Below are positions 1-6,927 of a stretch of DNA of 15,208 nt, in pieces. Source of the DNA: Actinomycetes bacterium (GTDB lineage: Bacteria > Actinomycetota > Coriobacteriia > Coriobacteriales > JAEZXW01); contig JAEZXW010000026.1 of NCBI GenBank assembly GCA_023419515.1, positions 1 to 15,208 on the forward strand, given 5' to 3'. The notes below the pieces were generated by a model. The model was not told the origin of the DNA and did no database searches. It saw only the letters and a list, made by a program, of their open reading frames with translations. Every line of letters begins with the position of its first letter. Position 1 is the stretch's first letter. The position numbers and the translations under genes are program-made.

Positions 1-493
1 CAGCAAACACGACGAGGTGAACTGAGGGCTCCAGCGCACGACTCCAGTGCGTAGCAAGAACCACAAACGCCATGATGACAAGAAATGAAAACCAGACCTT
101 AGCGACCTGCTCAAGCAGGGCAGCAACAACTCCCCATGCGGGGTTAACTGTCATGATCACAAGTTGCGTCGCACCAACCGAAGCGAGATAAATCAGCACG
201 CACGAGATCGTCCACATCCGCGTACGCACAAGGCTTGGCCGATAAAACATGACAAGCGCATAGATGAGGCAAACCACCGCAGAAGCAAAGGTACTCACCT
301 CGCGTATCCACCCAAAGTGATTGGCGTAAAAGACATAGGTTGTTCGATTAAGCAGAAAGGTTTCGGTCAACAGTGCCGCAAGCGCAAAAACGGCGCAGGC
401 TATATGCATCACCAATGAGCGCGACGGTTTATTAGTACGCGCAAAGGATGATACGCAGACTGAGGAATGTGTTGAGTTACTCATACTGAGCAT
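1..493 (-). CDS. Polytopic membrane protein, probably the N-terminal half of a LuxR-type regulator (partial)
   Basis: The minus strand is open from an ATG at 493 to the window edge, giving about 164 residues with no stop, so the C-terminus is missing. An in-frame ATG at 484 is an alternative start. No strong ribosome binding site is seen; GCAGG lies about 14 nt upstream. After a polar head of about 25 residues, hydrophobic helices fall at about residues 29-48, 66-84, 94-114 and 133-147, with a fifth beginning near 158. The gene is divergent from a secreted flavin reductase. In Eggerthellales such reductases are commonly flanked by LuxR-family regulators with a polytopic N-terminal half and a C-terminal helix-turn-helix. 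That family call is inference from size, topology and neighbour, since no DNA-binding motif lies inside the window. It could equally be an unrelated membrane protein. Confidence 0.6.
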   Translation of the reverse strand, partial: MLSMSNSTHSSVCVSSFARTNKPSRSLVMHIACAVFALAALLTETFLLNRTTYVFYANHFGWIREVSTFASAVVCLIYALVMFYRPSLVRTRMWTISCVLIYLASVGATQLVIMTVNPAWGVVAALLEQVAKVWFSFLVIMAFVVLATHWSRALEPSVHLVVFA

Positions 494-525
494 TCTAACA
501 AAATAACCTGCGGTAATAAGGTAAA

Positions 526-560
526 TCACCCGTACGAGGTGAGGTGAAATTATCAGGTGA
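526..560. promoter_or_regulatory. Candidate operator: inverted TCACC/GGTGA with repeated GGTGA
   Basis: In the divergent spacer, TCACC at 526-530 faces GGTGA at 538-542 across 7 nt. Two more direct GGTGA copies follow at 543-547 and 556-560. This clustered, partly palindromic pattern, 35-65 bp before the left gene's start, could bind a transcription factor controlling both divergent genes. I see no convincing -35/-10 pair near it, and binding is pure inference. Confidence 0.3.
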
Positions 561-680
561 TTCTTAAGGTAAAACATACGCGTCAGCGCCCACGCAGGCC
601 GCCACAACCGATTAAATTGGCAGCTTCGCGAACCGTGGTAGCAACCACACAGGCAACCACAAAAGCTCTGGCGCCACTAA

Positions 681-703
681 TGTCTCATCCATTGTCTCAT
701 CCA
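681..703 (+). repeat. Short direct repeat just before the reductase ribosome binding site
   Basis: The 11-mer TGTCTCATCCA occurs at 681-691 and again at 693-703, a 12-bp period, ending where the AAAGGAGT ribosome binding site of the reductase begins (703-710). It may be a small duplication or a leader element. No function can be assigned. Confidence 0.5.
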
Positions 704-714
704 AAGGAGTCACC

Positions 715-2502
715 ATGGACAAACAGGATCGTGTATCACCACACGCCTCACGCACTAGCCAAGCACCGCGCTCGCAGATGTCTCGCCGCTCGTTTATTGG
801 CTTGGGCTCACTCGCCGCTGCAGGAAGCCTGCTTGCACTCGGCGGCTGCAACAATCCTCAAGGTGGTGTGAGTAGCGCCAGTGAAAACGCAGCGGCATCT
901 GGTGCTGTCGTTAACGCAAACTCAAATCTCAGCGAGCATGCCGCATGGCTTGGTGAGGCACCGAAGATTAACGAGAGTGATGTAGTTGCAACTAAGGACA
1001 CCGACATCCTCATCGTTGGCGCCGGCAACGGCGGCATGATCGCAGCGGCCACCGCAGCAGATCTCGGCGCTAACTTCATCATCTGTGAAAAGCGCGACAA
1101 GATCCAGGACACCCGCCACTGGATCGGCGCCATCAACACCAAGTACACCAAGGCGGCTGGCGTTGAGGTTGATACCGGGCGACTCATGAACGAGTTTGCT
1201 CGTTATGCCTCTTATCGCTGCGACATGAGCGTGCTTAAGACCTGGGTTGACGAGAGCGCTGAGCTCATCGACTTTATCGACCCCATCCTCACCGCTGCGG
1301 GCATGAAATGTGAATTTGACACCAACCTGACCCAGGAAACTGGTGGCACTGCTTATTACATCGTTCCGCTTGAGCACTACTATGGCCGTGATCCTGAGCG
1401 CAATGTCGTACTCGAGCAATTCATCAAGGACAAGGGTCACGAGGTCACCTTTAAGCACGAACTCATTAGCCTTATTCGCGAGGATGATAATACTGGTCGC
1501 GTTTCGGGCGCGTACTTTAAGACCGATGAGGGAATCGTGCGAATCAACGCAGCTAAGGGCGTGATTCTCACCACCGGAGGCTATGCTCATAACCCCGAGA
1601 TGATCAAAGCGCTTGCCCCCAGCATCACCAAGTGCGTAACGGCAGATTCTTACTCCACTCGCTGCACCGGCGAAGGCATTAAAATCGCCATGCACGTAGG
1701 CGCCCAACGCGATCTCGACGCCGCCCCGCTGATCTTTGACCGAGGAGCGGTACCTCCAGGAGTTGACGCTGGTTATGTCGAGAAAAACGGCGAGCTTCGC
1801 TTCCCCGGTACGATCAGGCAGTTCAACCTCGGATCGCAACCTTTTATGAAGGTTGACCGCACGGGCAGACGCTTTGTGAATGAATCTGTCCCTTACGATT
1901 TTTGCTGCTACGCGGCATCCATGCGACCAGGCGGCGTCTTTTGCCAGGTCTTTGACGATAACGTCCGCGAGGACGTCAAGCGCTTTAACACGATGGGCTG
2001 CTCACGCGGCACTCAAAAGATCCTCGCCTCAAGCGACGCTCCAATCGCAGAGGTCTATAAGAAGCAAATCGAGGAAGGCGTCTTCTTTGTAGCTGACACA
2101 CTTGACGAGCTTGCCGATAAGCTCGGGTTTGAGGGCGAGGCAAAACAAACGTTTCTCGCGCAGGTTGAGCGCTATAACGAGCTTGCCGCCTCTGGCGTAG
2201 ACAGCGACTTTGGCAAGGAAGGCTATCGTCTCTCAACGATCAGCAAGGCACCGTTCTACGGCTGCTGGTATGGCGGATCGCTACTCACGACCCTCGACGG
2301 CTTGCGTATCAATAAGGACATGCAGGTTTTGGATAACAACGAAGCAGTCATTGAGGGACTCTTTGCAGCGGGCGACTGCTCAGGCTCGCTCTACGGCGGC
2401 AACTACCCTGAGTACATCGTTGGTTGCGCCTGCGGACGCACGGCGACATTTGCCCGTCACGCCGTTCGATTCCTTGAGGGAGATCTGCCCAAGAACGCGT
2501 AA
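715..2502 (+). CDS. Tat-exported FAD-dependent reductase/oxidoreductase (fumarate reductase flavoprotein-like)
   Basis: 595 residues; ATG preceded by AAAGGAGT at 703-710. The N-terminus carries a twin-arginine signal (SRRSFI at residues 23-28), a hydrophobic stretch, and LGGC with Cys45 as a likely lipid-attachment site, so the enzyme should be folded in the cytoplasm, exported and membrane-anchored. A dinucleotide-binding motif GAGNGG (102-107) follows TDILIV and marks a FAD_binding_2 flavoprotein. Near the end is the FAD-contacting pattern GLFAAGDCSGS, then YGGN. There is no FMN-binding or cytochrome c domain, so electrons must come from another protein. Family members reduce fumarate, urocanate, acrylates and other small acceptors in anaerobic respiration. 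The residues expected from memory for dicarboxylate binding (Arg after TT, the HH motif, NR before LGGN) read instead as PYD, LLTT and SLYGGN. The substrate is therefore probably not fumarate and remains unknown. It is likely controlled by the divergent gene at 1-493. Confidence 0.85.
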   Translation: MDKQDRVSPHASRTSQAPRSQMSRRSFIGLGSLAAAGSLLALGGCNNPQGGVSSASENAAASGAVVNANSNLSEHAAWLGEAPKINESDVVATKDTDILIVGAGNGGMIAAATAADLGANFIICEKRDKIQDTRHWIGAINTKYTKAAGVEVDTGRLMNEFARYASYRCDMSVLKTWVDESAELIDFIDPILTAAGMKCEFDTNLTQETGGTAYYIVPLEHYYGRDPERNVVLEQFIKDKGHEVTFKHELISLIREDDNTGRVSGAYFKTDEGIVRINAAKGVILTTGGYAHNPEMIKALAPSITKCVTADSYSTRCTGEGIKIAMHVGAQRDLDAAPLIFDRGAVPPGVDAGYVEKNGELRFPGTIRQFNLGSQPFMKVDRTGRRFVNESVPYDFCCYAASMRPGGVFCQVFDDNVREDVKRFNTMGCSRGTQKILASSDAPIAEVYKKQIEEGVFFVADTLDELADKLGFEGEAKQTFLAQVERYNELAASGVDSDFGKEGYRLSTISKAPFYGCWYGGSLLTTLDGLRINKDMQVLDNNEAVIEGLFAAGDCSGSLYGGNYPEYIVGCACGRTATFARHAVRFLEGDLPKNA

Positions 2503-2540
2503 GCGCCTGCGTATTTACTGAAAAATAACTCGTACGTCGA

Positions 2541-2578
2541 TCACGCCGATTGAGCCGATTCTGGCTTGGTCGGCGTGA
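2541..2578. terminator. Hairpin in the convergent gap between reductase and cbiK
   Basis: Arms 2541-2556 and 2563-2578 pair over 16 positions: nine perfect pairs (TCACGCCGA with TCGGCGTGA), a central stretch with wobbles or mismatch, then AGCC with GGCT, around a 6-nt loop. No T-run follows immediately on the plus strand. On the minus strand a T-rich tract (complement of 2521-2525) lies about 15 nt beyond. It probably blocks read-through between the two convergent genes, but is not a textbook intrinsic terminator. Confidence 0.55.
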
Positions 2579-2638
2579 CACTCTTACGCCTAGTTACTCA
2601 CGCCTGATGCGCCAGGTCGCTGCGCTGCATCTTGCGAC

Positions 2639-3472
2639 TTACGCCTCAGCACGCCACGCAGGATCCTGCTGGGCTGCCTCAATAATTTGGGCAAAGTTGC
2701 TGCAATAGCGATTCAAGATCGACGGAATTTCTCCCATACCCTGCACTACGCAAGTCACCTCATATCCACAGGCACGCAGAACACTCGCCCATGAATCAGG
2801 CTCCTCACCAGCCATGTCGTTTTGCGCATGATCACCAGCGACAAAAAGCAGTGGGGCCAGCAAAACGCGTTTAATCTCTGGGCGATCCGCCAGAGCGTTC
2901 ACCACATCATCGAGAGATGGATAACCCTCGACCGTACCCAAAAAGACATCACGCTTTGAACGCCAAAACTCATATGCCAATGCCGGATAAGCCGCATTCA
3001 TAAAGTGCTCAGACCCATGCCCCATAAACACGACCGCCTCATCGGGTGTGCGCACGTAATGAGTGTCTAAAATCTCGGCAATTGCCTGATAATCTTCGGG
3101 ATAATACAACAGCGGCGTCCCGATGCTCAGCACCTCAAAGCGATCACGATAGTCGTTCACCTGCGCAAGAATCTTGTGGTACTCACTTCCTGCAATGAGA
3201 TGCATCGGCAGCACCACAACGCGACGATATCCTGCCGCCGCCAGTGCTTCCAGAGCACTTGCCGTATTGTGTACAAACTCACCACGTGACGCGAGAATCT
3301 CTCGAATCATCTCACTTGTGTAGGCAAGCTCTACATGAAAATCGGGATGAGCCTCAACCATCCGCTGATAAAGCACGTCAATGCTCGCACTGCGTGCCTC
3401 GGGGTAGCTCACGCCAAATGAGACAAGCAAGATCGCTTGCAAAGACTGCTGGTCATCGGTGGTGTTTTGCAT
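2639..3472 (-). CDS. cbiK: Sirohydrochlorin cobaltochelatase, CbiK family
   Basis: 277 residues, the usual CbiK length, with no signal peptide, so a cytoplasmic enzyme. CbiK inserts Co2+ into sirohydrochlorin (or precorrin-2) in the anaerobic cobalamin pathway. Family blocks in order: ILLVSFGVSYPEAR near the N-terminus (14-27), PMHLIAGSEYHK (89-100) with Glu97, MGHGSEHFMNAAYPAL (150-165) with His152, and APLLFVAGDHAQNDMAGEEP (206-225) with His215. Glu97, His152 and His215 occupy the places of the metal-handling residues known in Salmonella CbiK. The ATG at 3472 has AAAGG (complement of 3483-3487) 10 nt upstream. A perfect TATAAT on the minus strand at 3533-3528 suggests its own promoter about 55 bp upstream. 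No other cobalamin gene is in the window, so the rest of the pathway must lie elsewhere. Related class II chelatases for Ni or Fe are less likely given the sequence blocks. Confidence 0.9.
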   Translation of the reverse strand: MQNTTDDQQSLQAILLVSFGVSYPEARSASIDVLYQRMVEAHPDFHVELAYTSEMIREILASRGEFVHNTASALEALAAAGYRRVVVLPMHLIAGSEYHKILAQVNDYRDRFEVLSIGTPLLYYPEDYQAIAEILDTHYVRTPDEAVVFMGHGSEHFMNAAYPALAYEFWRSKRDVFLGTVEGYPSLDDVVNALADRPEIKRVLLAPLLFVAGDHAQNDMAGEEPDSWASVLRACGYEVTCVVQGMGEIPSILNRYCSNFAQIIEAAQQDPAWRAEA

Positions 3473-3526
3473 TATGTATCTACCTTTAGCTGGGATGTTT
3501 TGATGAGTATTTCTTATGCGTTACGG

Positions 3527-3533
3527 TATTATA
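3527..3533. promoter_or_regulatory. Overlapping divergent -10 elements for cbiK and the kinase operon
   Basis: The short sequence TATTATA reads as TATTAT on the plus strand (3527-3532) and as a consensus TATAAT on the minus strand (3533-3528). On the plus strand the A of the ATG at 3539 lies 7 nt beyond the -10, where transcription would begin, so the kinase mRNA could be leaderless, in line with its lack of a ribosome binding site. On the minus strand it gives a leader of about 50 nt for cbiK. The -35 boxes are weak: TTGATG at 3500-3505 is 21 nt away, and TTGTAC on the minus strand is also 21 nt away. Confidence 0.4.
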
Positions 3534-3538
3534 TGGGA

Positions 3539-5587
3539 ATGGACACGCAGGATCGTACAAACGCAACAACAACACACGCAAGCCTGGCTCACACCACGCA
3601 GACCTCACCAACATGTGACGCCTATACCGTGGGCTCCATCCTGCTTGGGCGCTATCAAATCATCGAAGTCAACAATGCCGGTGCCTTTGGTGATGTCTAC
3701 ATCGTCAAAGACCCACGACTCAAGCGTCGCCTTGCCATCAAGCGCATTCCAATCGATAAGATCGAGGCAACCCGAGCCCTCGAAGAAGCGCAAACCGCAG
3801 GCATGCTCGCCCACCCCAATATCGTCGTGATGATCGACTTTGAGGTACGAGATGATGCGGCTTATCTCATCATGGAATACGTCGACGGGCTTTCGCTCGC
3901 CGAGATTCTGGAGCGCGGTGAGGCGCTGACACCTGACGAATGCGCTCACGTGCTCACAAGCGTGGCAAATGCTCTGGCGTTTGCGCATGAAAACGGTGTC
4001 TTGCACCTCGACGTCAAACCTCAAAACATCTTGATCGACCACAGTGCAACCGTTCGTCTGGCCGACTTTGGCATGGCAAATCTCATGTCAGCCGCAGGCT
4101 TCATGGGCGCTCGTGGTGGCACCATCGGCTACATGCCGCCTGAACAGCTGAGCGGCGAGATGGTCGACGAACGAACCGACGTCTTTGCCCTTGCGAGTGT
4201 TGCCTTTGAGGCACTCACCCTCATCAAGCCATTTAGCGGCCAAGACGTCTGGGAATCGTATGACGAAATCATCCTCGGTGCTCCTTTGCAGGAGCTTCCT
4301 TGCTACCAAGAGCTCGAGGATTTTGAAGATGAACTCGACGAAGCGCAGGAAGTCTACGGCGAAGAACTCACTATCGAAGATCATGAGGAGCTTTCGCGCT
4401 TGAGACTTGCAGCGAGTGCCATCTCGCGCCTGTTTGAGCAGGGGCTCGATCCCTCGCCAAACAACCGTCCGCTTAACATCAAGCGCTTTGGCCACGAACT
4501 TGCACAAGTGCTCGGCGATCCGAGTGACGGCATGTCATCGCTTGCCTCGATGGTCAAGCATCTGACCCGTGATGACTTTGCCGACGAGCCTATTCTCGAT
4601 AACTGGTACGACGACGAGGAGTTTGACGAGACTACCGATGAAGGCGATCTCGCAGCAGACGATCCGTATGAGCTCAGCGATTATGACGAGGCGACCAGAA
4701 GATCTGGCCTGAGCCTCGACAACAGACTCAAGGCCGTTCCCGGTGCACTTACCGCGCATTTTGGGCTGCTTTGCAGCGCAAGCGCTCGACTCGTTCATAC
4801 CCTCATTGTCGCGAGCTTTACCTGGTGGCTCATCCACTTTGAGCCGGTGCAGGCACTCCACATCAACGAAACCGTGGTCTGGATTTGCGCAGCTGCGGTA
4901 ATCATCAGCGCGCTTGTATCGCCCATTTTGAGTGGCGCTCTTTTGCTTATCGCACTTGCGATCACCTGCATCCTCGCACAAAAAGCCTTGCTCCTTGCTG
5001 GCATTGCGCTCCCATTTGCGCTCTTTTGGCTACTCGTTATCAGACGCATGCCGCAGGCAGTGAGCATCCTCCTTTCAACACCGATCATGACGAGCTTTTT
5101 TGCGACACCTCTCGCCCCGTTTTTGGTGGCACCACTCATCAGCGGACTCATCTTGTCCCCACTCAATGCCACGCTCGTGAGCATGGCAACCGTCTACCTC
5201 GGCAGCATCATCCAAGAACTCAGCACTGGTGGTGCGCCCAGCCTCGCTGAATTGTGGCCAAGCCTTATCAACATCTGGAATATCGGACAGATGGTCTTCG
5301 CCGGGCTTGGCGCAGCAGCCGTAAGCATCACCCTGCGAACAATGCGCGCACGCTGGCATAACCAGCACTCTGAGAATGATGGCGAAACCCACGACTTTGC
5401 CAGCGGGCTCATCGCGTGCATCCCGTGGATCGCCACGACAACGCTGGGACTCTATGCCTACACTCGTGTGGAAAATGACGGATTTTCACAGGTTTTGGCG
5501 CCCGCTTGCTTTCTTACCATCTGCGGCGCTCTTATACTATTTCAATTAATCTATTGTGCTTACTGGGAGGATGATCAGTCAGCGTGA
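3539..5587 (+). CDS. Membrane Ser/Thr protein kinase with polytopic C-terminal domain
   Basis: 682 residues from the ATG at 3539. The frame is open back to 3437, but that start lies inside divergent cbiK; ATGs at 3503 and 3533 are alternatives. A Hanks-type kinase domain spans about residues 38-325: glycine loop NAGAFGDVY (46-54), AIK with Lys68, catalytic loop HLDVKPQN with Asp158 and Lys160, and DFG at 176-178. The HRD arginine is Leu157, making it a non-RD kinase that may not need activation-loop phosphorylation. An acidic insert rich in Glu and Asp occurs within the C-lobe, and a second very acidic linker (about 350-390) precedes a C-terminal part, from about residue 418, with roughly eight hydrophobic helices. 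There are no PASTA or other recognisable sensor repeats. It heads the fha/pstP/pknB operon and overlaps fhaA by 4 nt. It phosphorylates Ser/Thr by family; its targets are unknown, with the adjacent FHA proteins and SEDS-PBP as obvious candidates. Confidence 0.85.
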   Translation: MDTQDRTNATTTHASLAHTTQTSPTCDAYTVGSILLGRYQIIEVNNAGAFGDVYIVKDPRLKRRLAIKRIPIDKIEATRALEEAQTAGMLAHPNIVVMIDFEVRDDAAYLIMEYVDGLSLAEILERGEALTPDECAHVLTSVANALAFAHENGVLHLDVKPQNILIDHSATVRLADFGMANLMSAAGFMGARGGTIGYMPPEQLSGEMVDERTDVFALASVAFEALTLIKPFSGQDVWESYDEIILGAPLQELPCYQELEDFEDELDEAQEVYGEELTIEDHEELSRLRLAASAISRLFEQGLDPSPNNRPLNIKRFGHELAQVLGDPSDGMSSLASMVKHLTRDDFADEPILDNWYDDEEFDETTDEGDLAADDPYELSDYDEATRRSGLSLDNRLKAVPGALTAHFGLLCSASARLVHTLIVASFTWWLIHFEPVQALHINETVVWICAAAVIISALVSPILSGALLLIALAITCILAQKALLLAGIALPFALFWLLVIRRMPQAVSILLSTPIMTSFFATPLAPFLVAPLISGLILSPLNATLVSMATVYLGSIIQELSTGGAPSLAELWPSLINIWNIGQMVFAGLGAAAVSITLRTMRARWHNQHSENDGETHDFASGLIACIPWIATTTLGLYAYTRVENDGFSQVLAPACFLTICGALILFQLIYCAYWEDDQSA

Positions 5588-6510
5588 GTGTTTTGAACGC
5601 CCTAGAAGACAGGATGACTCGCATCTTTGAAGGCACGCCCAAGGCGGCATCTCCTCTGCCTGTCAAAAAACTTGGCAAGCTGCTTGTCAAGGAACTCAAG
5701 CGCGAGGCTCTTGTGATCGATGGAGTTGATCACGCTCCCCAGGTCTACACCATTTTGGTAAACCAGCTAGACGAGAAAACCATGGCGCCCCTCTACCGTG
5801 AGGTAACCGATGAGCTCAAGAACTACATCTCAGCGGCGGCTCGTACTGCAAACCTCGCCATGAGCGGTCAGCCCATCGTGCGCTTTATTGGCAATAGCGC
5901 CATTAAACCTGGTAAGTTTGAGGTTATCGCCGAAAGCGCAACGGCGTCGGTTCTCTCTCAACTTGCCCGCGAGGAAGCTGAGTATATCGGTGGTCGTATT
6001 GCCCCTGTTGAGCTGGACAGCATGAGCGCTGAGCCAAGCCTTGGCGCTGCTGGTGCTCACAGTGATGCAGCCCTTGGCGCAGCAGGCATTGTTGGTACTG
6101 CTGGCGCGGCAAGTGTTGGTACAGCTCACGAGCTAGGTACGCCCGCACGTCGCGGCAAGCGCTTTGCAACCCGCGAAGACGCCGTGCTTCAGGATGAGGC
6201 AGATGAACAGACGGGGCCTGTACTGATCGATCGCGACACCAAGCGCACCTATCCGCTCGATCAGGACACCATCGTCATCGGCCGTAGCTCGAGAGACAGT
6301 GATCTCACCATTCGTGACCCCAATATCTCTCGTCGCCACTGCAAGCTCGAGCGTATCTCACTCGCGCAAAGCCAAGCAGCACGCTGGCAAATCACCGATC
6401 TCAACTCAACAAACGGAACCCTCATTAATGGTGTAGCTGTCACGACGCACACCTTGTTGGATGGAGACGTCATCACGCTTGGTGTGACCAAGCTTGAACT
6501 AAGGTTGTAA
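5584..6510 (+). CDS. fhaA: FhaA-type protein: DUF3662 domain plus C-terminal FHA domain
   Basis: 308 residues, starting at a GTG that overlaps the kinase stop (GTGA, 5584-5587), with GGGAGG at 5565-5570 upstream. The N-terminal part, to about residue 125, matches the DUF3662 domain of actinobacterial FhaA, recognisable in the opening pattern of a short helix ending RIFEGT and the run FIGNSAIKPGKFEV. A low-complexity Ala/Gly linker (about 145-195) follows. The C-terminal FHA domain (about 220-308) has GRSS at 233-236, SRRH at 249-252 and STNGT near 275-279, the residues that read phosphothreonine peptides. In mycobacteria FhaA binds phosphorylated MviN and restrains peptidoglycan precursor flipping. 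The same role is inferred here from domain order and operon position. No membrane segment is visible, so it is cytoplasmic, presumably recruited to phosphorylated membrane partners. It is separated from fhaB by 3 nt. Confidence 0.9.
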   Translation: MSVLNALEDRMTRIFEGTPKAASPLPVKKLGKLLVKELKREALVIDGVDHAPQVYTILVNQLDEKTMAPLYREVTDELKNYISAAARTANLAMSGQPIVRFIGNSAIKPGKFEVIAESATASVLSQLAREEAEYIGGRIAPVELDSMSAEPSLGAAGAHSDAALGAAGIVGTAGAASVGTAHELGTPARRGKRFATREDAVLQDEADEQTGPVLIDRDTKRTYPLDQDTIVIGRSSRDSDLTIRDPNISRRHCKLERISLAQSQAARWQITDLNSTNGTLINGVAVTTHTLLDGDVITLGVTKLELRL

Positions 6511-6513
6511 CTT

Positions 6514-6927
6514 TTGATTGATTTGATTTTGTTTGCTGGCAGAATCATCCTCGTCATCGTGCTCTACATCTTTTTGTACTGCGTGATGAAAACGGGAATT
6601 GGTTTGGTAAAAGGCCAGCGTAAAGACGGCGCAATCTGGACAGTAACCGCAGAAAAAGGACCTCGCGGGGTTCGCGGTTTGCAGGTCGAGATCTTGGGGC
6701 CAACCATTATTGGCCGCTCGCCCAACGCTGACATCGTCATTGGCGAGCCCTATGTTTCTGGGCGCCACGCCCGCTTTTCTCTGCAAGGCCCAGCTCTGGT
6801 AATCGAGGATCTCGATTCGACCAACGGCACCCTAGCAAACGGTCATCCCGTAGTAGGGCCAGTGGCTTTGCACGAGGGCGATGAGGTCTCGGTCGGCGAT
6901 GTCATTCTCAAGGTGACCCGCAAATGA
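6514..6927 (+). CDS. fhaB: FhaB-type protein: N-terminal membrane anchor plus FHA domain
   Basis: 137 residues from a TTG start at 6514, 3 nt after the fhaA stop. AAGG at 6501-6504 lies 9 nt upstream and supports this start; no ATG is available before the membrane helix. One hydrophobic helix at about residues 3-25 is followed by a basic stretch and an FHA domain (about 62-137) with GRS at 67-69, SGRHARF including Arg84-His85, and STNGT. Size and layout match mycobacterial FhaB (FipA), a phosphothreonine-binding protein at the division or elongation site that is itself phosphorylated by PknA/PknB. Its stop overlaps the pstP start (ATGA), so the two are probably translationally coupled. Partners here are likely PknB, the head kinase and the SEDS-PBP fusion; this is inference from the cluster. 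Confidence 0.9.
   Translation: MIDLILFAGRIILVIVLYIFLYCVMKTGIGLVKGQRKDGAIWTVTAEKGPRGVRGLQVEILGPTIIGRSPNADIVIGEPYVSGRHARFSLQGPALVIEDLDSTNGTLANGHPVVGPVALHEGDEVSVGDVILKVTRK

Noticed and set aside
164..418. 84-codon plus-strand frame at the left end
   Set aside because: The minus strand is open across the same stretch with regular membrane helices, whereas this frame is very basic and polar and looks like a shadow.
922..1839. 305-codon minus-strand frame inside the reductase gene
   Set aside because: It lies wholly antisense to a clearly recognised FAD enzyme, has no family motif and no ribosome binding site; a shadow of biased codon use.
3437..3538. Upstream start extending the kinase by 34 residues
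   Set aside because: It would begin inside divergent cbiK, overlap its start and promoter, and has no ribosome binding site; the added residues resemble no kinase N-terminus.
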